Below, one piece after another: positions 8,197-16,155 of a stretch of 58,180 nucleotides of DNA (positions are counted from its first letter, which is position 1; the number at the start of each line of letters is the position of its first letter). The DNA is from CTSOIL-112 sp049291875. Its GTDB lineage: Bacteria > Pseudomonadota > Gammaproteobacteria > Burkholderiales > Burkholderiaceae. Position numbers and translations under genes: made by a program. The stretch is from NCBI GenBank assembly GCA_049291875.1, contig JBATQE010000027.1, positions 1 through 58,180 of the forward strand, given 5' to 3'. The notes beneath the pieces are model-generated. The model ran no database searches. It was not told the DNA's origin and saw only the letters and a list, made by a program, of their open reading frames with translations.

Positions 8197-8221
8197 AACC
8201 CCGTCCATGACGGGGTTTTTT
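8197..8221 (+). terminator. Intrinsic terminator of the H1-like gene
   Basis: Stem CCCCGTC / GACGGGG with loop CAT followed by six T. It lies after the -1 frame stop at 8161, so it would terminate a transcript covering both reading frames. Confidence 0.9.
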
Positions 8222-8243
8222 ATTCTTTGTCAGAGCGTAAAAG

Positions 8244-8552
8244 ATGGATTGCCTTCATATGAAAAACAAGGATGTGTGGTTAAGCGTGCATGTTCAACCG
8301 GGTGCAAAGCACACGCAATGGGCAGGTCTATATGGCGATGCGGTGAAAATCAGATTGTCCGCACCACCCGTTGACGGCAAGGCCAATGAAGCGTTATGCC
8401 TATTTTTAGCGCGCGCTTTTGCTTGCGCACCACGAGAGGTGAGCGTGATTCGTGGGCAAACCTCGCGACAAAAAATCATATGTTTTCACGAGCAGGCAAA
8501 TGACTTCTCTGCGATGCAGTTGGCATTGCAGGCATTTTTGGTAGAAAAATAA
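8244..8552 (+). CDS. yggU: DUF167 (YggU) family protein
   Basis: Small conserved protein of the UPF0235/DUF167 family, 102 residues, with the family hallmark VQPGAKHTQWAG and the PPVDGKANEALCLFLA motif. The molecular function of the family is not established; it is often found beside YggT or PLP-homeostasis genes, but not here. The start is uncertain: ATG 8244 or ATG 8259 (MKNKDVW) are both possible and neither has a strong ribosome site. It runs convergent with the osmC-like gene. Confidence 0.88.
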   Translation: MDCLHMKNKDVWLSVHVQPGAKHTQWAGLYGDAVKIRLSAPPVDGKANEALCLFLARAFACAPREVSVIRGQTSRQKIICFHEQANDFSAMQLALQAFLVEK

Positions 8553-8574
8553 AGCGTTTACGTATAGGGCTGCT

Positions 8575-9015
8575 TTATGCGGGCTGCTGCGCCGTATCAA
8601 TAATTTCAACGCTGTGAGTGATTTGCGCCACTTGTCCCAGCATGATGCTCGCCGAGCAATATTTGTCATGCGATAACTTCACAGCGCGTTCGACTGCCGA
8701 TTCGGACAAACCTTGTCCGCTGACGACGAAATGGAAATGAATGTCTGTGAATACTTTCGGGTCGGTTTCGGCACGGGTGGCGCGTAATTGAACTTGGCAG
8801 TCGGAGACTTTTTGACGCGCTCTTTGCAAAATCAACACCACATCAAATGCGGAGCAGCCGCCAGTACCCATCAACAACATCTCCATTGGGCGTGGACCCA
8901 GATTGCGTCCGCCTGCTTCGGGTGCGCCGTCCATGACTACGGCATGGCCGCTGCCTGACTCGCCGATAAATGACATACCGGCGTTGGCGCCGACCCAGCG
9001 TACTGTGCATTCCAT
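8575..9015 (-). CDS. OsmC-family protein (peroxiredoxin-like fold)
   Basis: The 146-residue product shows the OsmC/Ohr fold, with the two conserved cysteines at Cys54 (GTGGCSAF) and Cys119 (HDKYCSAS) that form the peroxide-reactive pair in Ohr/OsmC enzymes. The GPRPMEMLLMGTGGC segment and the long helix after Cys54 are characteristic. It is closer to the YhfA subgroup than to Ohr, and the substrate is unknown; detoxification of organic hydroperoxides in the cytoplasm is the general expectation. It appears monocistronic. Confidence 0.9.
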   Translation of the reverse strand: MECTVRWVGANAGMSFIGESGSGHAVVMDGAPEAGGRNLGPRPMEMLLMGTGGCSAFDVVLILQRARQKVSDCQVQLRATRAETDPKVFTDIHFHFVVSGQGLSESAVERAVKLSHDKYCSASIMLGQVAQITHSVEIIDTAQQPA

Positions 9016-9314
9016 ATTGACTGATCCTGTTCGTTTAAATAGTGGTTTGATCCGTTTTGAGCGACTTATTTCATGATTTAGGCATTATAACGGATGCGAA
9101 AAAAATATTCGAATGTGAGAAAAACCATAAATTTCTGTTCAAACAGAAAGCAATGTTGCATCTGTGCAACTGTTTCTATAAATTTTTTAAAAGATTTTTT
9201 GGTTAAAATTTTTATAAAATTGATGTATTTATAATATTTTCATAAAAATACCACCCTCATAGAAAAAAATTCTGTATTCGTGGGTTTGCTACAAAAAATC
9301 GCATTTTGCGCGCC
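9016..9314. other. AT-rich intergenic region with two small palindromes
   Basis: Very AT-rich stretch upstream of osmC. It contains a 7-bp hairpin TTTCTGT-TCAA-ACAGAAA (9132-9149) and a 6-bp hairpin GTTGCA-TCTG-TGCAAC (9155-9170). No coding potential seen. These could be operators or part of an unstudied transcript. Confidence 0.4.
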
Positions 9315-9342
9315 TTGTCTGGCATTGAAAATCCCGTATAAT
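9315..9342 (+). promoter_or_regulatory. sigma70 promoter of a probable small RNA
   Basis: TTGTCT (9315-9320), 16-bp spacer, perfect TATAAT (9337-9342). Expected start near 9349. No open frame of note follows before tandem terminators at 9405 and 9438. Confidence 0.7.
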
Positions 9343-9348
9343 GGCAAT

Positions 9349-9434
9349 CGTTGACTGTTATGCAGTCTCAAGTTGTCTCCTCCACCCTTCTTTGGTGGAT
9401 TTATAACCCAAGCTTTGTGGCTTGGGTTTTTTTT
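9349..9434 (+). ncRNA. Candidate small RNA upstream of rplM
   Basis: A transcript of about 85 nt is bounded by the promoter at 9315-9342 and an intrinsic terminator. Three hairpins fit in series: GACTG/CAGTC (9353-9367), TCCACC/GGTGGA (9381-9399) and the terminator AACCCAAGC/GCTTGGGTT (9405-9428). A pyrimidine-rich GTCTCCTCC (9375-9383), able to pair with Shine-Dalgarno sequences, lies between the first two. rplM appears to have its own promoter downstream, so this is more likely a separate RNA than an rplM leader. I do not recognise the family. Confidence 0.6.
9405..9434 (+). terminator. Intrinsic terminator of the candidate small RNA
   Basis: Nine-bp stem AACCCAAGC / GCTTGGGTT followed by nine or more T in the 9427-9435 run. 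Confidence 0.88.
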
Positions 9435-9437
9435 TCG

Positions 9438-9466
9438 TCCAGCGTGATTGCGCTGGATGTTTTTTG
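9438..9466 (+). terminator. Second tandem terminator
   Basis: Stem TCCAGCG / CGCTGGA with loop TGATT, then TGTTTTTT. It lies only a few bases after the first terminator, so read-through into rplM should be low. Confidence 0.8.
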
Positions 9467-9530
9467 TGTCGTAATTGCCATAAAAAGCAGCGGAAAATCA
9501 GATGTTTACGCCAATAATTGCGCTGATTCA

Positions 9531-9559
9531 TTGACTTTTTTTCTTGAATCATCGATAAT
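9531..9559 (+). promoter_or_regulatory. Promoter of rplM-rpsI
   Basis: TTGACT (9531-9536), 17-bp spacer, GATAAT (9554-9559). The expected start near 9566 gives a leader of about 95 nt, within which L13 autoregulation could act, as known for E. coli. Confidence 0.7.
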
Positions 9560-9659
9560 TTAAAGCTCAGCCCATAAAAGAACGCATCGGGAGAGGTTGC
9601 GGGCATAAGCAATGATAGCGAGCTGTATGGTTGTTTAATTTAATTTATTGGAAATAGTA

Positions 9660-10088
9660 ATGAAGACTTTTTCAGCAAAACAACACGAAGTCGTACGTGA
9701 CTGGTATGTCATCGACGCGACGGATAAAGTGTTGGGTCGTGTGGCCAGTGAAGTCGCACGTCGTTTGCGTGGCAAGCATAAACCAGAGTTTACGCCGCAC
9801 GTTGACACGGGTGATTTTATCGTAATCGTTAATGCCGACAAATTGCGCATTACCGGTGCGAAATTCGAAGACAAAAAATACTACCGTCACTCCGGTTATC
9901 CGGGCGGTATTTACGAAACCAATTTCCGCAAAATGCAAGAGCGCTTCCCAGGTCGTGCTTTGGAAAAAGCGGTTAAAGGTATGTTGCCTAAAGGTCCTTT
10001 GGGTTACGCCATGATCAAGAAAATGAAAGTGTATGCCGGTTCTGAGCATCCACATTCTGCTCAACAACCTAAAGTGTTGGACATTTAA
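9660..10088 (+). CDS. rplM: 50S ribosomal protein L13
   Basis: Early-assembly protein of the large ribosomal subunit, 142 residues, the normal family length from the ATG at 9660 (MKTFSAKQHEV). An upstream ATG at 9648 in the same frame is not needed. Conserved motifs visible are WYVIDATDKVLGRVAS, the KHKPEF loop and GMLPKGPLG. It is co-transcribed with rpsI, 15 nt downstream, the universal bacterial order. It has its own promoter and a leader of about 95 nt. Confidence 0.99.
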   Translation: MKTFSAKQHEVVRDWYVIDATDKVLGRVASEVARRLRGKHKPEFTPHVDTGDFIVIVNADKLRITGAKFEDKKYYRHSGYPGGIYETNFRKMQERFPGRALEKAVKGMLPKGPLGYAMIKKMKVYAGSEHPHSAQQPKVLDI

Positions 10089-10103
10089 GGATAGGATATC
10101 AAT

Positions 10104-10496
10104 ATGAACGGCAATTACAACTACGGCACAGGTCGTCGCAAAAGCGCGGTGGCACGTGTGTTTTTGAAAGCGGGTTCCGGCAACATCGTGGTCAATGGTA
10201 AGCCTGCGAACGAATACTTCGGTCGTGAAACCTCATTGATGGTGGTGCGTCAGCCATTGGTTTTGACTGAATTCACTGAAAAATTTGACATTTTGGTCAA
10301 TGTTTCAGGTGGTGGCGAATCAGGTCAAGCGGGCGCGGTGCGTCACGGTATCACCCGTGCGTTGATCGACTATGATGCGAACCTGAAATCAGGCTTGTCT
10401 CAAGCGGGCTTGGTGACTCGTGATGCGCGTGAAGTGGAACGTAAGAAAGTGGGTTTCCGCAAAGCACGTCGTCGCAAACAGTTCTCAAAACGTTAA
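10104..10496 (+). CDS. rpsI: 30S ribosomal protein S9
   Basis: Small-subunit protein whose C-terminal tail reaches the P-site tRNA. It is 130 residues long with the conserved start NYGTGRRKSAVARVF and the basic C terminus KARRRKQFSKR, where the terminal KR is functionally conserved. AGGATAGGA precedes the ATG. It is the second gene of the rplM operon and ends at a strong terminator. Confidence 0.99.
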   Translation: MNGNYNYGTGRRKSAVARVFLKAGSGNIVVNGKPANEYFGRETSLMVVRQPLVLTEFTEKFDILVNVSGGGESGQAGAVRHGITRALIDYDANLKSGLSQAGLVTRDAREVERKKVGFRKARRRKQFSKR

Positions 10497-10530
10497 TCGA
10501 ATCTATTCGATTACTCGTTGGAACAACGAA

Positions 10531-10557
10531 AAAAGACCGCTTTGTGCGGTCTTTTTT
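10531..10557 (+). terminator. Terminator of rplM-rpsI
   Basis: Ten-bp stem AAAAGACCGC / GCGGTCTTTT with loop TTTGT followed by further T. Confidence 0.92.
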
Positions 10558-10635
10558 GTTATTCTCTCATTTTGTTGGGTGGTTTGGTAGCGCTTGGGGA
10601 TGTGGGGCGTGCTTGTATTAATGGATGGAAAAATC

Positions 10636-11682
10636 ATGCAGAAAATTAAAGTCGGTATTGTGGGTGGAACGGGGTATACGGGGGTGGAGTTGCTCAGGAT
10701 TTTAAGCCAACACCCCAATGTGCAGTTGGTGGCGATTACTTCGCGCTCGGAGGCGGGTTTGCCGGTGGCACAGATGTTCCCAAGTTTGCGCGGTGTGGTT
10801 GATTTGTGTTTTAGCGATCCGAATAGTGGCTTGCTCGAAACCTGTGATGTGGTGTTTTTTGCCACACCGCATGGTGTTGCTATGGCGCAGGCGCCTGAGT
10901 TGTTGGCGGCTGGCGTTCGAGTGATTGACTTGGGTGCGGATTTTCGCATCAAGGATGCGCAGGTGTTCGAGCAGTGGTACAAAATTCCGCATACCTGCGA
11001 GGATGTATTAAAAGAAGCCGTTTATGGCTTGACGGAATTGAATCGTGATGCGGTCAAGAGGGCGCGCGTCGTGGCCAATCCGGGCTGCTACCCAACCACG
11101 ATGCAGTTGGGCTTGTATCCTTTGTTAAAAGAGCGCTTGATCGCGCTGGATCCGATTGTCGCCGATTGCAAATCGGGTGTGTCCGGCGCGGGGCGAAAGG
11201 CGGAGGTGGGTACTTTATTTTCGGAAGCTTCAGATTCGATGAAGGCTTATGGTGTTGCTGGGCATCGTCATACGCCGGAGACGGTGGCGCAATTGAGTCA
11301 ATTTGCCGACGCGTCCGTGAATTTGATTTTTACACCCCATCTCATACCGATGATTCGCGGAATGCATTCGACTTTGTATGCGCGGCTCAATGAGGTGAGC
11401 AATGCTTGGAGTAATGAGCGCATTCAATCGCTATTTGAGCAAACTTATGCGCAAGAGTCTTTTGTTGATGTGATGCCGTGGGGTTCTCATCCTGAAACGC
11501 GCTCCGTTCGTGGCTCGAATATATTGCGCATGGCGTTACAGCGACACGGTGATTTGCTCATCATTTTGGTGGTGCAAGATAATTTGGTCAAAGGCGCATC
11601 CGGTCAAGCGGTTCAAAACATGAATGTGATGTTTGGCTTGCCTGAGACTGAGGGCTTGGGCATGGTGGCGCTGTTGCCATAA
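10636..11682 (+). CDS. argC: N-acetyl-gamma-glutamyl-phosphate reductase
   Basis: Third step of arginine biosynthesis: NADPH-dependent reduction of N-acetylglutamyl phosphate to the semialdehyde in the cytoplasm. The 348-residue product has the Rossmann nucleotide-binding start KVGIVGGTGYTGVELLRIL and the catalytic cysteine in VANPGCYPTT (about Cys150). The HRHTPE motif is also present. The start at 10636 is preferred because GGAAAA lies at good spacing; upstream in-frame ATGs would give a non-conserved extension. It stands alone; other arg genes are not here. Confidence 0.97.
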   Translation: MQKIKVGIVGGTGYTGVELLRILSQHPNVQLVAITSRSEAGLPVAQMFPSLRGVVDLCFSDPNSGLLETCDVVFFATPHGVAMAQAPELLAAGVRVIDLGADFRIKDAQVFEQWYKIPHTCEDVLKEAVYGLTELNRDAVKRARVVANPGCYPTTMQLGLYPLLKERLIALDPIVADCKSGVSGAGRKAEVGTLFSEASDSMKAYGVAGHRHTPETVAQLSQFADASVNLIFTPHLIPMIRGMHSTLYARLNEVSNAWSNERIQSLFEQTYAQESFVDVMPWGSHPETRSVRGSNILRMALQRHGDLLIILVVQDNLVKGASGQAVQNMNVMFGLPETEGLGMVALLP

Positions 11683-11772
11683 AACATGGTTGGCGGTAGC
11701 TATTTTGGTTAATGATGCGCTGTTGACAGTTCAGGTATAATGAAGCAAATGAATGATTTGAAAGGAATGAAA

Positions 11773-12129
11773 ATGAATGCAATCGTGGAAAATGTGAGTT
11801 TGGCGCCGTTTGTATTTAGTGACAGCGCTGTTGGCAAAGTGAAATCCTTAATTGAAGAAGAAGGCAATCCTGATCTGAAGTTGCGCGTGTTTGTGCAAGG
11901 GGGCGGTTGCTCAGGTTTTCAATACGGATTCACTTTTGACGAGATTGTGAATGAAGATGACACTAAAATTGAAAAAGATGGCGTAACACTGTTAGTCGAT
12001 TCAATGAGCTATCAGTATCTGGTGGGCGCTGAAATTGACTATAAAGAAGATATTGAGGGTGCGCAGTTTGTCATTCGTAACCCAAATGCAACAACCACCT
12101 GTGGTTGCGGTTCGTCTTTTTCAGTATAA
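11773..12129 (+). CDS. erpA: Iron-sulfur cluster insertion protein ErpA
   Basis: A-type Fe-S carrier, 118 residues, delivering [4Fe-4S] clusters to apoproteins. The three ligand cysteines are in place: Cys46 (QGGGCSGF), Cys110 and Cys112 (TTCGCGSSF). The ATG at 11773 has GAAAGGA upstream at suitable spacing; earlier in-frame ATGs at 11740 and 11767 are poorer. Following argC by 90 nt, it is probably transcribed from its own promoter near 11736, where a TATAAT is seen. Confidence 0.96.
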   Translation: MNAIVENVSLAPFVFSDSAVGKVKSLIEEEGNPDLKLRVFVQGGGCSGFQYGFTFDEIVNEDDTKIEKDGVTLLVDSMSYQYLVGAEIDYKEDIEGAQFVIRNPNATTTCGCGSSFSV

Positions 12130-12194
12130 AAAGAAACATCTAAAATATCTTTATTGAGCCTAAAACCCTATGTAAATTAAGGCTTTTTGGTGCA

Positions 12195-12227
12195 GCCATC
12201 CGGTTTTCGGGTGGCTTTTTGCTTTTT
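12195..12227 (+). terminator. Terminator of erpA
   Basis: Eight-bp stem GCCATCCG / CGGGTGGC (one G-U) with loop GTTTT, then TTTTTGCTTTTT. Confidence 0.85.
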
Positions 12228-12408
12228 GCCCATCTCTTTTTTGTTACAAAATAAGGCTAAAAACCATTTTAAAAAACTGGGTTTTTGGCTGAAATAAGGT
12301 TACAATGTGGAAACGAGGCGCTTTGGGCGGCATAGGAATTTGTGTTTTTTGCGGATTTTTGTGCGTCGGAGTGGGTTCAACAGTATTTTTTTATCAATGG
12401 AGCATGCT

Positions 12409-13842
12409 ATGTCATCAGCACAAGCCGCAGGCTACAATTACCGAATTGTTCGCTGGTTTGCGATTATGTCGGTAATCTATGGCGTTGTTGGGATGTTGGT
12501 CGGTGTGATTATCGCCGCACAATTGGCCTTCCCAGAACTTAATTTTGGAGTACCTTGGTTGTCATACGGGCGTCTGCGTCCTTTGCACACCAATGCGGTG
12601 ATTTTTGCATTTGGTGGCTGCGCACTGTTTGCGACCTCTTTTTATGTGGTTCAACGTACCAATCATGTGCGCTTATTTGGCGGCCGTTTGGCGGACTTCA
12701 TTTTTTGGGGTTACAACTTGGTGATCGTCGGAGCGGTGATTACTTATCCGCTGGGCATTACTTCAGGTAAAGAGTATGCGGAGTTGGAATGGCCCATTGA
12801 CTTGCTCTTGACGGTCGTTTGGGTTGCTTACGCTGTGGTGTTTTTCGGCACGTTAGCCATCCGTAAAGTCAAACACATTTATGTGGCTAACTGGTTCTAT
12901 GGCGCGTTTATTCTGGCTGTGGCGATTTTGCACTTGGTCAATAGCGCGGCAATTCCTGCGGGTATGTGGAAATCATATTCCGCTTACTCGGGCGCGCAAG
13001 ATGCGATGGTTCAATGGTGGTATGGTCACAACGCGGTGGGTTTCTTCTTGACTGCGGCCTTCTTGGGTATGATGTACTATTTCGTGCCAAAACAAGCACA
13101 GCGTCCGGTTTACTCATACCGTCTGTCGGTGGTTCACTTCTGGGCCTTGATCTTCACCTATATGTGGGCGGGTCCTCACCATCTGCATTACACCGCTTTG
13201 CCGGATTGGACGCAGTCTTTGGGTATGATCTTCTCTTTGATCCTCTTGGCACCAAGCTGGGGTGGTATGATCAACGGTATCATGACCTTGTCGGGCGCAT
13301 GGGAAAAATTGCGCGATGACCCAATCTTGAAATTCCTCATCGTTTCATTGTCTTTCTACGGTATGTCTACCTTTGAAGGTCCGATGATGGCGATTAAAGA
13401 AGTAAACGCACTGTCTCACTACACAGACTGGACTGTGGGTCACGTACACAGTGGTGCATTGGGCTGGGTTGGTTTCGTATCAATGGGTTCTTTGTATTAC
13501 CTCATCCCTCGTTTGTTTAACCGTACCTCTATGTACAGCACTCGTCTGATCAACACCCACTTCTGGATCGCAACGATCGGTGTGGTATTGTATATCTCCT
13601 CCATGTGGATTTCAGGTGTGATGCAAGGCATGATGTGGCGTGCGGTCAATCCTGACGGTACTTTGATGTATACGCACATTCAATCCATCGCTGCCTCTTG
13701 GCCGCTGTATGTGATTCGTTTGTTGGGCGGTATTCTGTATCTCTCAGGTATGGTTTTGATGGCGTACAACATGTTCCGTACCATCGCTGTAGGTAAGGCA
13801 GTGAATAACCCTGCAATTCCTGCTGTTCATGCTCAACACTAA
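12409..13842 (+). CDS. ccoN: cbb3-type cytochrome c oxidase subunit I
   Basis: Catalytic heme-copper subunit of the high-affinity terminal oxidase in the inner membrane. It is 477 residues with about twelve membrane segments. Histidine motifs are conserved: RPLHTNAVIFAFGG (low-spin heme), WWYGHNAVGFF (CuB), GPHHLHYTALPDW, and TVGHVHSGALGW near the hemes. The ATG at 12409 has GGAG six bases upstream and gives the usual family length; an ATG at 12397 is also in frame. It is the first gene of ccoNOQP. No canonical TTGAT-N4-ATCAA (FNR/ANR) site was found upstream, which is unusual for this operon. Confidence 0.98.
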   Translation: MSSAQAAGYNYRIVRWFAIMSVIYGVVGMLVGVIIAAQLAFPELNFGVPWLSYGRLRPLHTNAVIFAFGGCALFATSFYVVQRTNHVRLFGGRLADFIFWGYNLVIVGAVITYPLGITSGKEYAELEWPIDLLLTVVWVAYAVVFFGTLAIRKVKHIYVANWFYGAFILAVAILHLVNSAAIPAGMWKSYSAYSGAQDAMVQWWYGHNAVGFFLTAAFLGMMYYFVPKQAQRPVYSYRLSVVHFWALIFTYMWAGPHHLHYTALPDWTQSLGMIFSLILLAPSWGGMINGIMTLSGAWEKLRDDPILKFLIVSLSFYGMSTFEGPMMAIKEVNALSHYTDWTVGHVHSGALGWVGFVSMGSLYYLIPRLFNRTSMYSTRLINTHFWIATIGVVLYISSMWISGVMQGMMWRAVNPDGTLMYTHIQSIAASWPLYVIRLLGGILYLSGMVLMAYNMFRTIAVGKAVNNPAIPAVHAQH

Positions 13843-13862
13843 GAAACGGACAGGAGAAAAAA

Positions 13863-14477
13863 ATGAGTATCTTTTCACAAGAAAAAGTTGAAAGTAATGT
13901 AACGCTTTTGATTATCTTCACCACGTTGGCCTTGATTTTCGGTGGGTTGGTTGAGATTTTGCCTTTGTTCTTTCAAAAATCAACCACTCAACCGATTGAA
14001 GGGGTGAAACCTTATACGGCATTGCAGTTGGCGGGGCGTGATATTTATGTGCGTGAAGGTTGTTATGGCTGTCACTCGCAAATGATTCGTCCATTCCGTG
14101 CAGAAACCTTGCGCTACGGTCACTATTCTGTAGCGGGTGAGTCGGTGTACGATCACCCGTTCCAATGGGGTTCTAAACGTACCGGTCCGGATTTGGCACG
14201 TGAAGGTGGTCGTAATACCGATGACTGGCACGTCAAACATTTGATGGATCCGCGCTCTGTGGTGCCTCAATCGAATATGCCTGCTTATCCATGGTTGGCA
14301 ACCAATAAAGTGGATCACACCACGATCTCTGCGCACATGCGTGCTTTGAGCCGTGTCGGCGTGCCTTACACAGAAGAGCAAATTGCTGCTGCTCCAAAAG
14401 AAGTTCAAGGTAAAACCGAAATGGAAGCAATGATTGCTTATCTGCAAAGCTTAGGTTTGGCGCTTCAAAACAAATAA
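13863..14477 (+). CDS. ccoO: cbb3-type oxidase subunit II, monoheme cytochrome c
   Basis: Membrane-anchored cytochrome c that passes electrons to CcoN. It is 204 residues with one N-terminal membrane anchor (about residues 12-35), a heme c motif CYGCH at 67-71 and a probable axial Met in SNMPAYPWL. It follows ccoN by 20 nt with an AGGAG ribosome site. The heme is attached in the periplasm by the Ccm machinery, which is not in this window. Confidence 0.98.
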   Translation: MSIFSQEKVESNVTLLIIFTTLALIFGGLVEILPLFFQKSTTQPIEGVKPYTALQLAGRDIYVREGCYGCHSQMIRPFRAETLRYGHYSVAGESVYDHPFQWGSKRTGPDLAREGGRNTDDWHVKHLMDPRSVVPQSNMPAYPWLATNKVDHTTISAHMRALSRVGVPYTEEQIAAAPKEVQGKTEMEAMIAYLQSLGLALQNK

Positions 14478-14486
14478 GGTGTGTTT

Positions 14487-14663
14487 ATGTTAATGCTTGC
14501 TCGAGAAATCTTCACAGTCTTTTGCTTCTTGGCATTCCTCGGTGTTGTGTACTTTGCTTATAACAAGCGCAGCGCACCGGTTCATGAGTCGGTGGGGCGT
14601 TCGATCATCGAAGACAATGACGATGAAATCATGGATCTGGATGATGGGCAAGCAAAGAGATAA
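14487..14663 (+). CDS. ccoQ: cbb3-type oxidase small subunit CcoQ
   Basis: Short membrane protein of 58 residues with one membrane helix (about residues 8-27, IFTVFCFLAFLGVVYFAY) followed by a very acidic tail (EDNDDEIMDLDDGQ). CcoQ/FixQ is known to stabilise the CcoP-CcoNO assembly. ATG 14487 with AAGG upstream is preferred over GTG 14481. Its position between ccoO and ccoP supports the call. Confidence 0.92.
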   Translation: MLMLAREIFTVFCFLAFLGVVYFAYNKRSAPVHESVGRSIIEDNDDEIMDLDDGQAKR

Positions 14664-14770
14664 ACAGAGGCCGCTTATTTTAGAGGCCAATACCGATAAA
14701 GGCAGTCATTTAAAAAGTTCAAGTGCATTCATTTGCACGATGAGTGTAGTACCCAAAAAAGGAAACAATC

Positions 14771-15967
14771 ATGAGTGATTTTGTCCACCCATTAATGTCC
14801 CATCTACTGGCTGGGGCGACCGGGGCCGGCGACGTGGTTCTGAAAAACGTAGGTGAAAGCGACTTTGTCAGCCCATTTTGGTCTTGGTTCATCATAGCCA
14901 TCGTGGTATTTGGCTTTGTGTATTGTATTTTGGTTTTAGTTACGCAATTAAGAGCCCGTACCAATAAGCCTGGCGAGACACATATTCAACCACACGAGTG
15001 GGATGAAACTTTGCAAGAGTATAACAATCCATTGCCGCGCTGGTGGGTTTGGATGTTTGTGATTACTATCGTGTTCAGCGCTGTGTATCTTTGGCTGTAT
15101 CCGGGTTTAGGTAGTTATAAGGGCAATATGGGCTTGATCGATCCGGCGTATAAAGGTGGCTGGACTGAGCAAAAACAATACGAAATCGAAAAAGCCAAAT
15201 TGGAAGCCACGGCTAAGCCTTTGTATGACAAATTCGGCACGATGGGCTTCGCCGATTTGTCGAACAACAAAGAAGCGATGAAAGTCGGTGAGCGTTTGTT
15301 CCTGAATAACTGTGCGCAATGTCACGGCTCGGACGCACGCGGTGGTAATGGCTATCCGAACTTGACAGACAGTGATTGGTTGTATGGTGGCTTCCCTGAA
15401 GCGATTACCCAATCCATTACCACGGGTCGTCATGGCATCATGACCCCACAAGCAGACGCTTTGGGTGGTGCAGAAGGCGTGAATGATGTGGCCAACTATG
15501 TATTGTCTTTATCAAACAGCCCGCACGATGCCGTTGCCGCAGCTCGTGGTAAAGATAAATTTGCCCTGTGTGCGGCGTGTCATACCGCTTCAGGCAAAGG
15601 CTCTTTGTCAGATGAAACAGGTGCTTTGTATCATACTGGCGCGCCGAACTTGACCGATAAAATCTGGTTGTACGGTGGCGATATGAAAACCATCACTGAA
15701 ACCATCAGCAAAGGTCGTGATAAAAACGTGATGCCTTCGTGGGATTGTTTGTTGGGTCAAGGTCGTATTCACGTATTGGCTGCCTATGTATGGCAATTGA
15801 ATCGTGACGACAATGACAAAGTGAAAAATCCGGACGCGCCGCCAGCTTACTTGGCACAAGCCGTTGCGACGGATAAAGCAGCCTTGGATCAAGCGCGTGC
15901 TGATGCGAAAGCCAAAGGCGAAAGCGAATGTTTGGCTGTATCTGCAGTAAAAAACGTTAATAAATAA
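14771..15967 (+). CDS. ccoP: cbb3-type oxidase subunit III, diheme cytochrome c
   Basis: Electron-input subunit, 398 residues. Two N-terminal membrane helices (about 35-58 and 90-112) are followed by two cytochrome c domains with CAQCH (about 181-185) and CAACH (about 267-271). The C-terminal 40 residues form a low-complexity Ala/Lys extension (ADAKAKGESE) beyond the last heme domain. It lies 107 nt after ccoQ with its own good ribosome site (GGAAAC). The last gene before a terminator, it is expected to receive electrons from the bc1 complex through soluble cytochromes. Confidence 0.98.
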   Translation: MSDFVHPLMSHLLAGATGAGDVVLKNVGESDFVSPFWSWFIIAIVVFGFVYCILVLVTQLRARTNKPGETHIQPHEWDETLQEYNNPLPRWWVWMFVITIVFSAVYLWLYPGLGSYKGNMGLIDPAYKGGWTEQKQYEIEKAKLEATAKPLYDKFGTMGFADLSNNKEAMKVGERLFLNNCAQCHGSDARGGNGYPNLTDSDWLYGGFPEAITQSITTGRHGIMTPQADALGGAEGVNDVANYVLSLSNSPHDAVAAARGKDKFALCAACHTASGKGSLSDETGALYHTGAPNLTDKIWLYGGDMKTITETISKGRDKNVMPSWDCLLGQGRIHVLAAYVWQLNRDDNDKVKNPDAPPAYLAQAVATDKAALDQARADAKAKGESECLAVSAVKNVNK

Positions 15968-16029
15968 CATTGTTTCAAGGGTTGTACCTTCGTTGTGGAG
16001 GTACAACAGCGATGCGAAACAGCGATATC

Positions 16030-16064
16030 AGAAGCGCGCAGGTATAGACTGTGCGCTTCTTTTT
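16030..16064 (+). terminator. Terminator of ccoNOQP
   Basis: Twelve-bp stem AGAAGCGCGCAG / CTGTGCGCTTCT (one G-T pair) with a 7-nt loop, then TTTT. It separates ccoP from ccoG. Confidence 0.85.
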
Positions 16065-16070
16065 AGGGTA

Positions 16071-16120
16071 TTATTTCAGTATTGAATGAAATAATTGTAA
16101 TTGGAATAAGAAAATTACAA
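16071..16120. promoter_or_regulatory. Two consecutive palindromes upstream of ccoG
   Basis: TTATTTCA-N8-TGAAATAA (16071-16094) is directly followed by TTGTAATT-N10-AATTACAA (16095-16120), both with perfect 8-bp arms. They look like operator sites for ccoG-ccoH. I do not recognise the regulator, and neither matches the FNR consensus. Confidence 0.45.
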
Positions 16121-16155
16121 AAAATTATTAAGAACTGTCTGATGAAGAGGAAACA

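Noticed and set aside
11723..11741. TTGACA followed by TATAAT upstream of erpA
   Set aside because: The two hexamers are only 7 bp apart, too close for one sigma70 promoter; only the -10 may be used.
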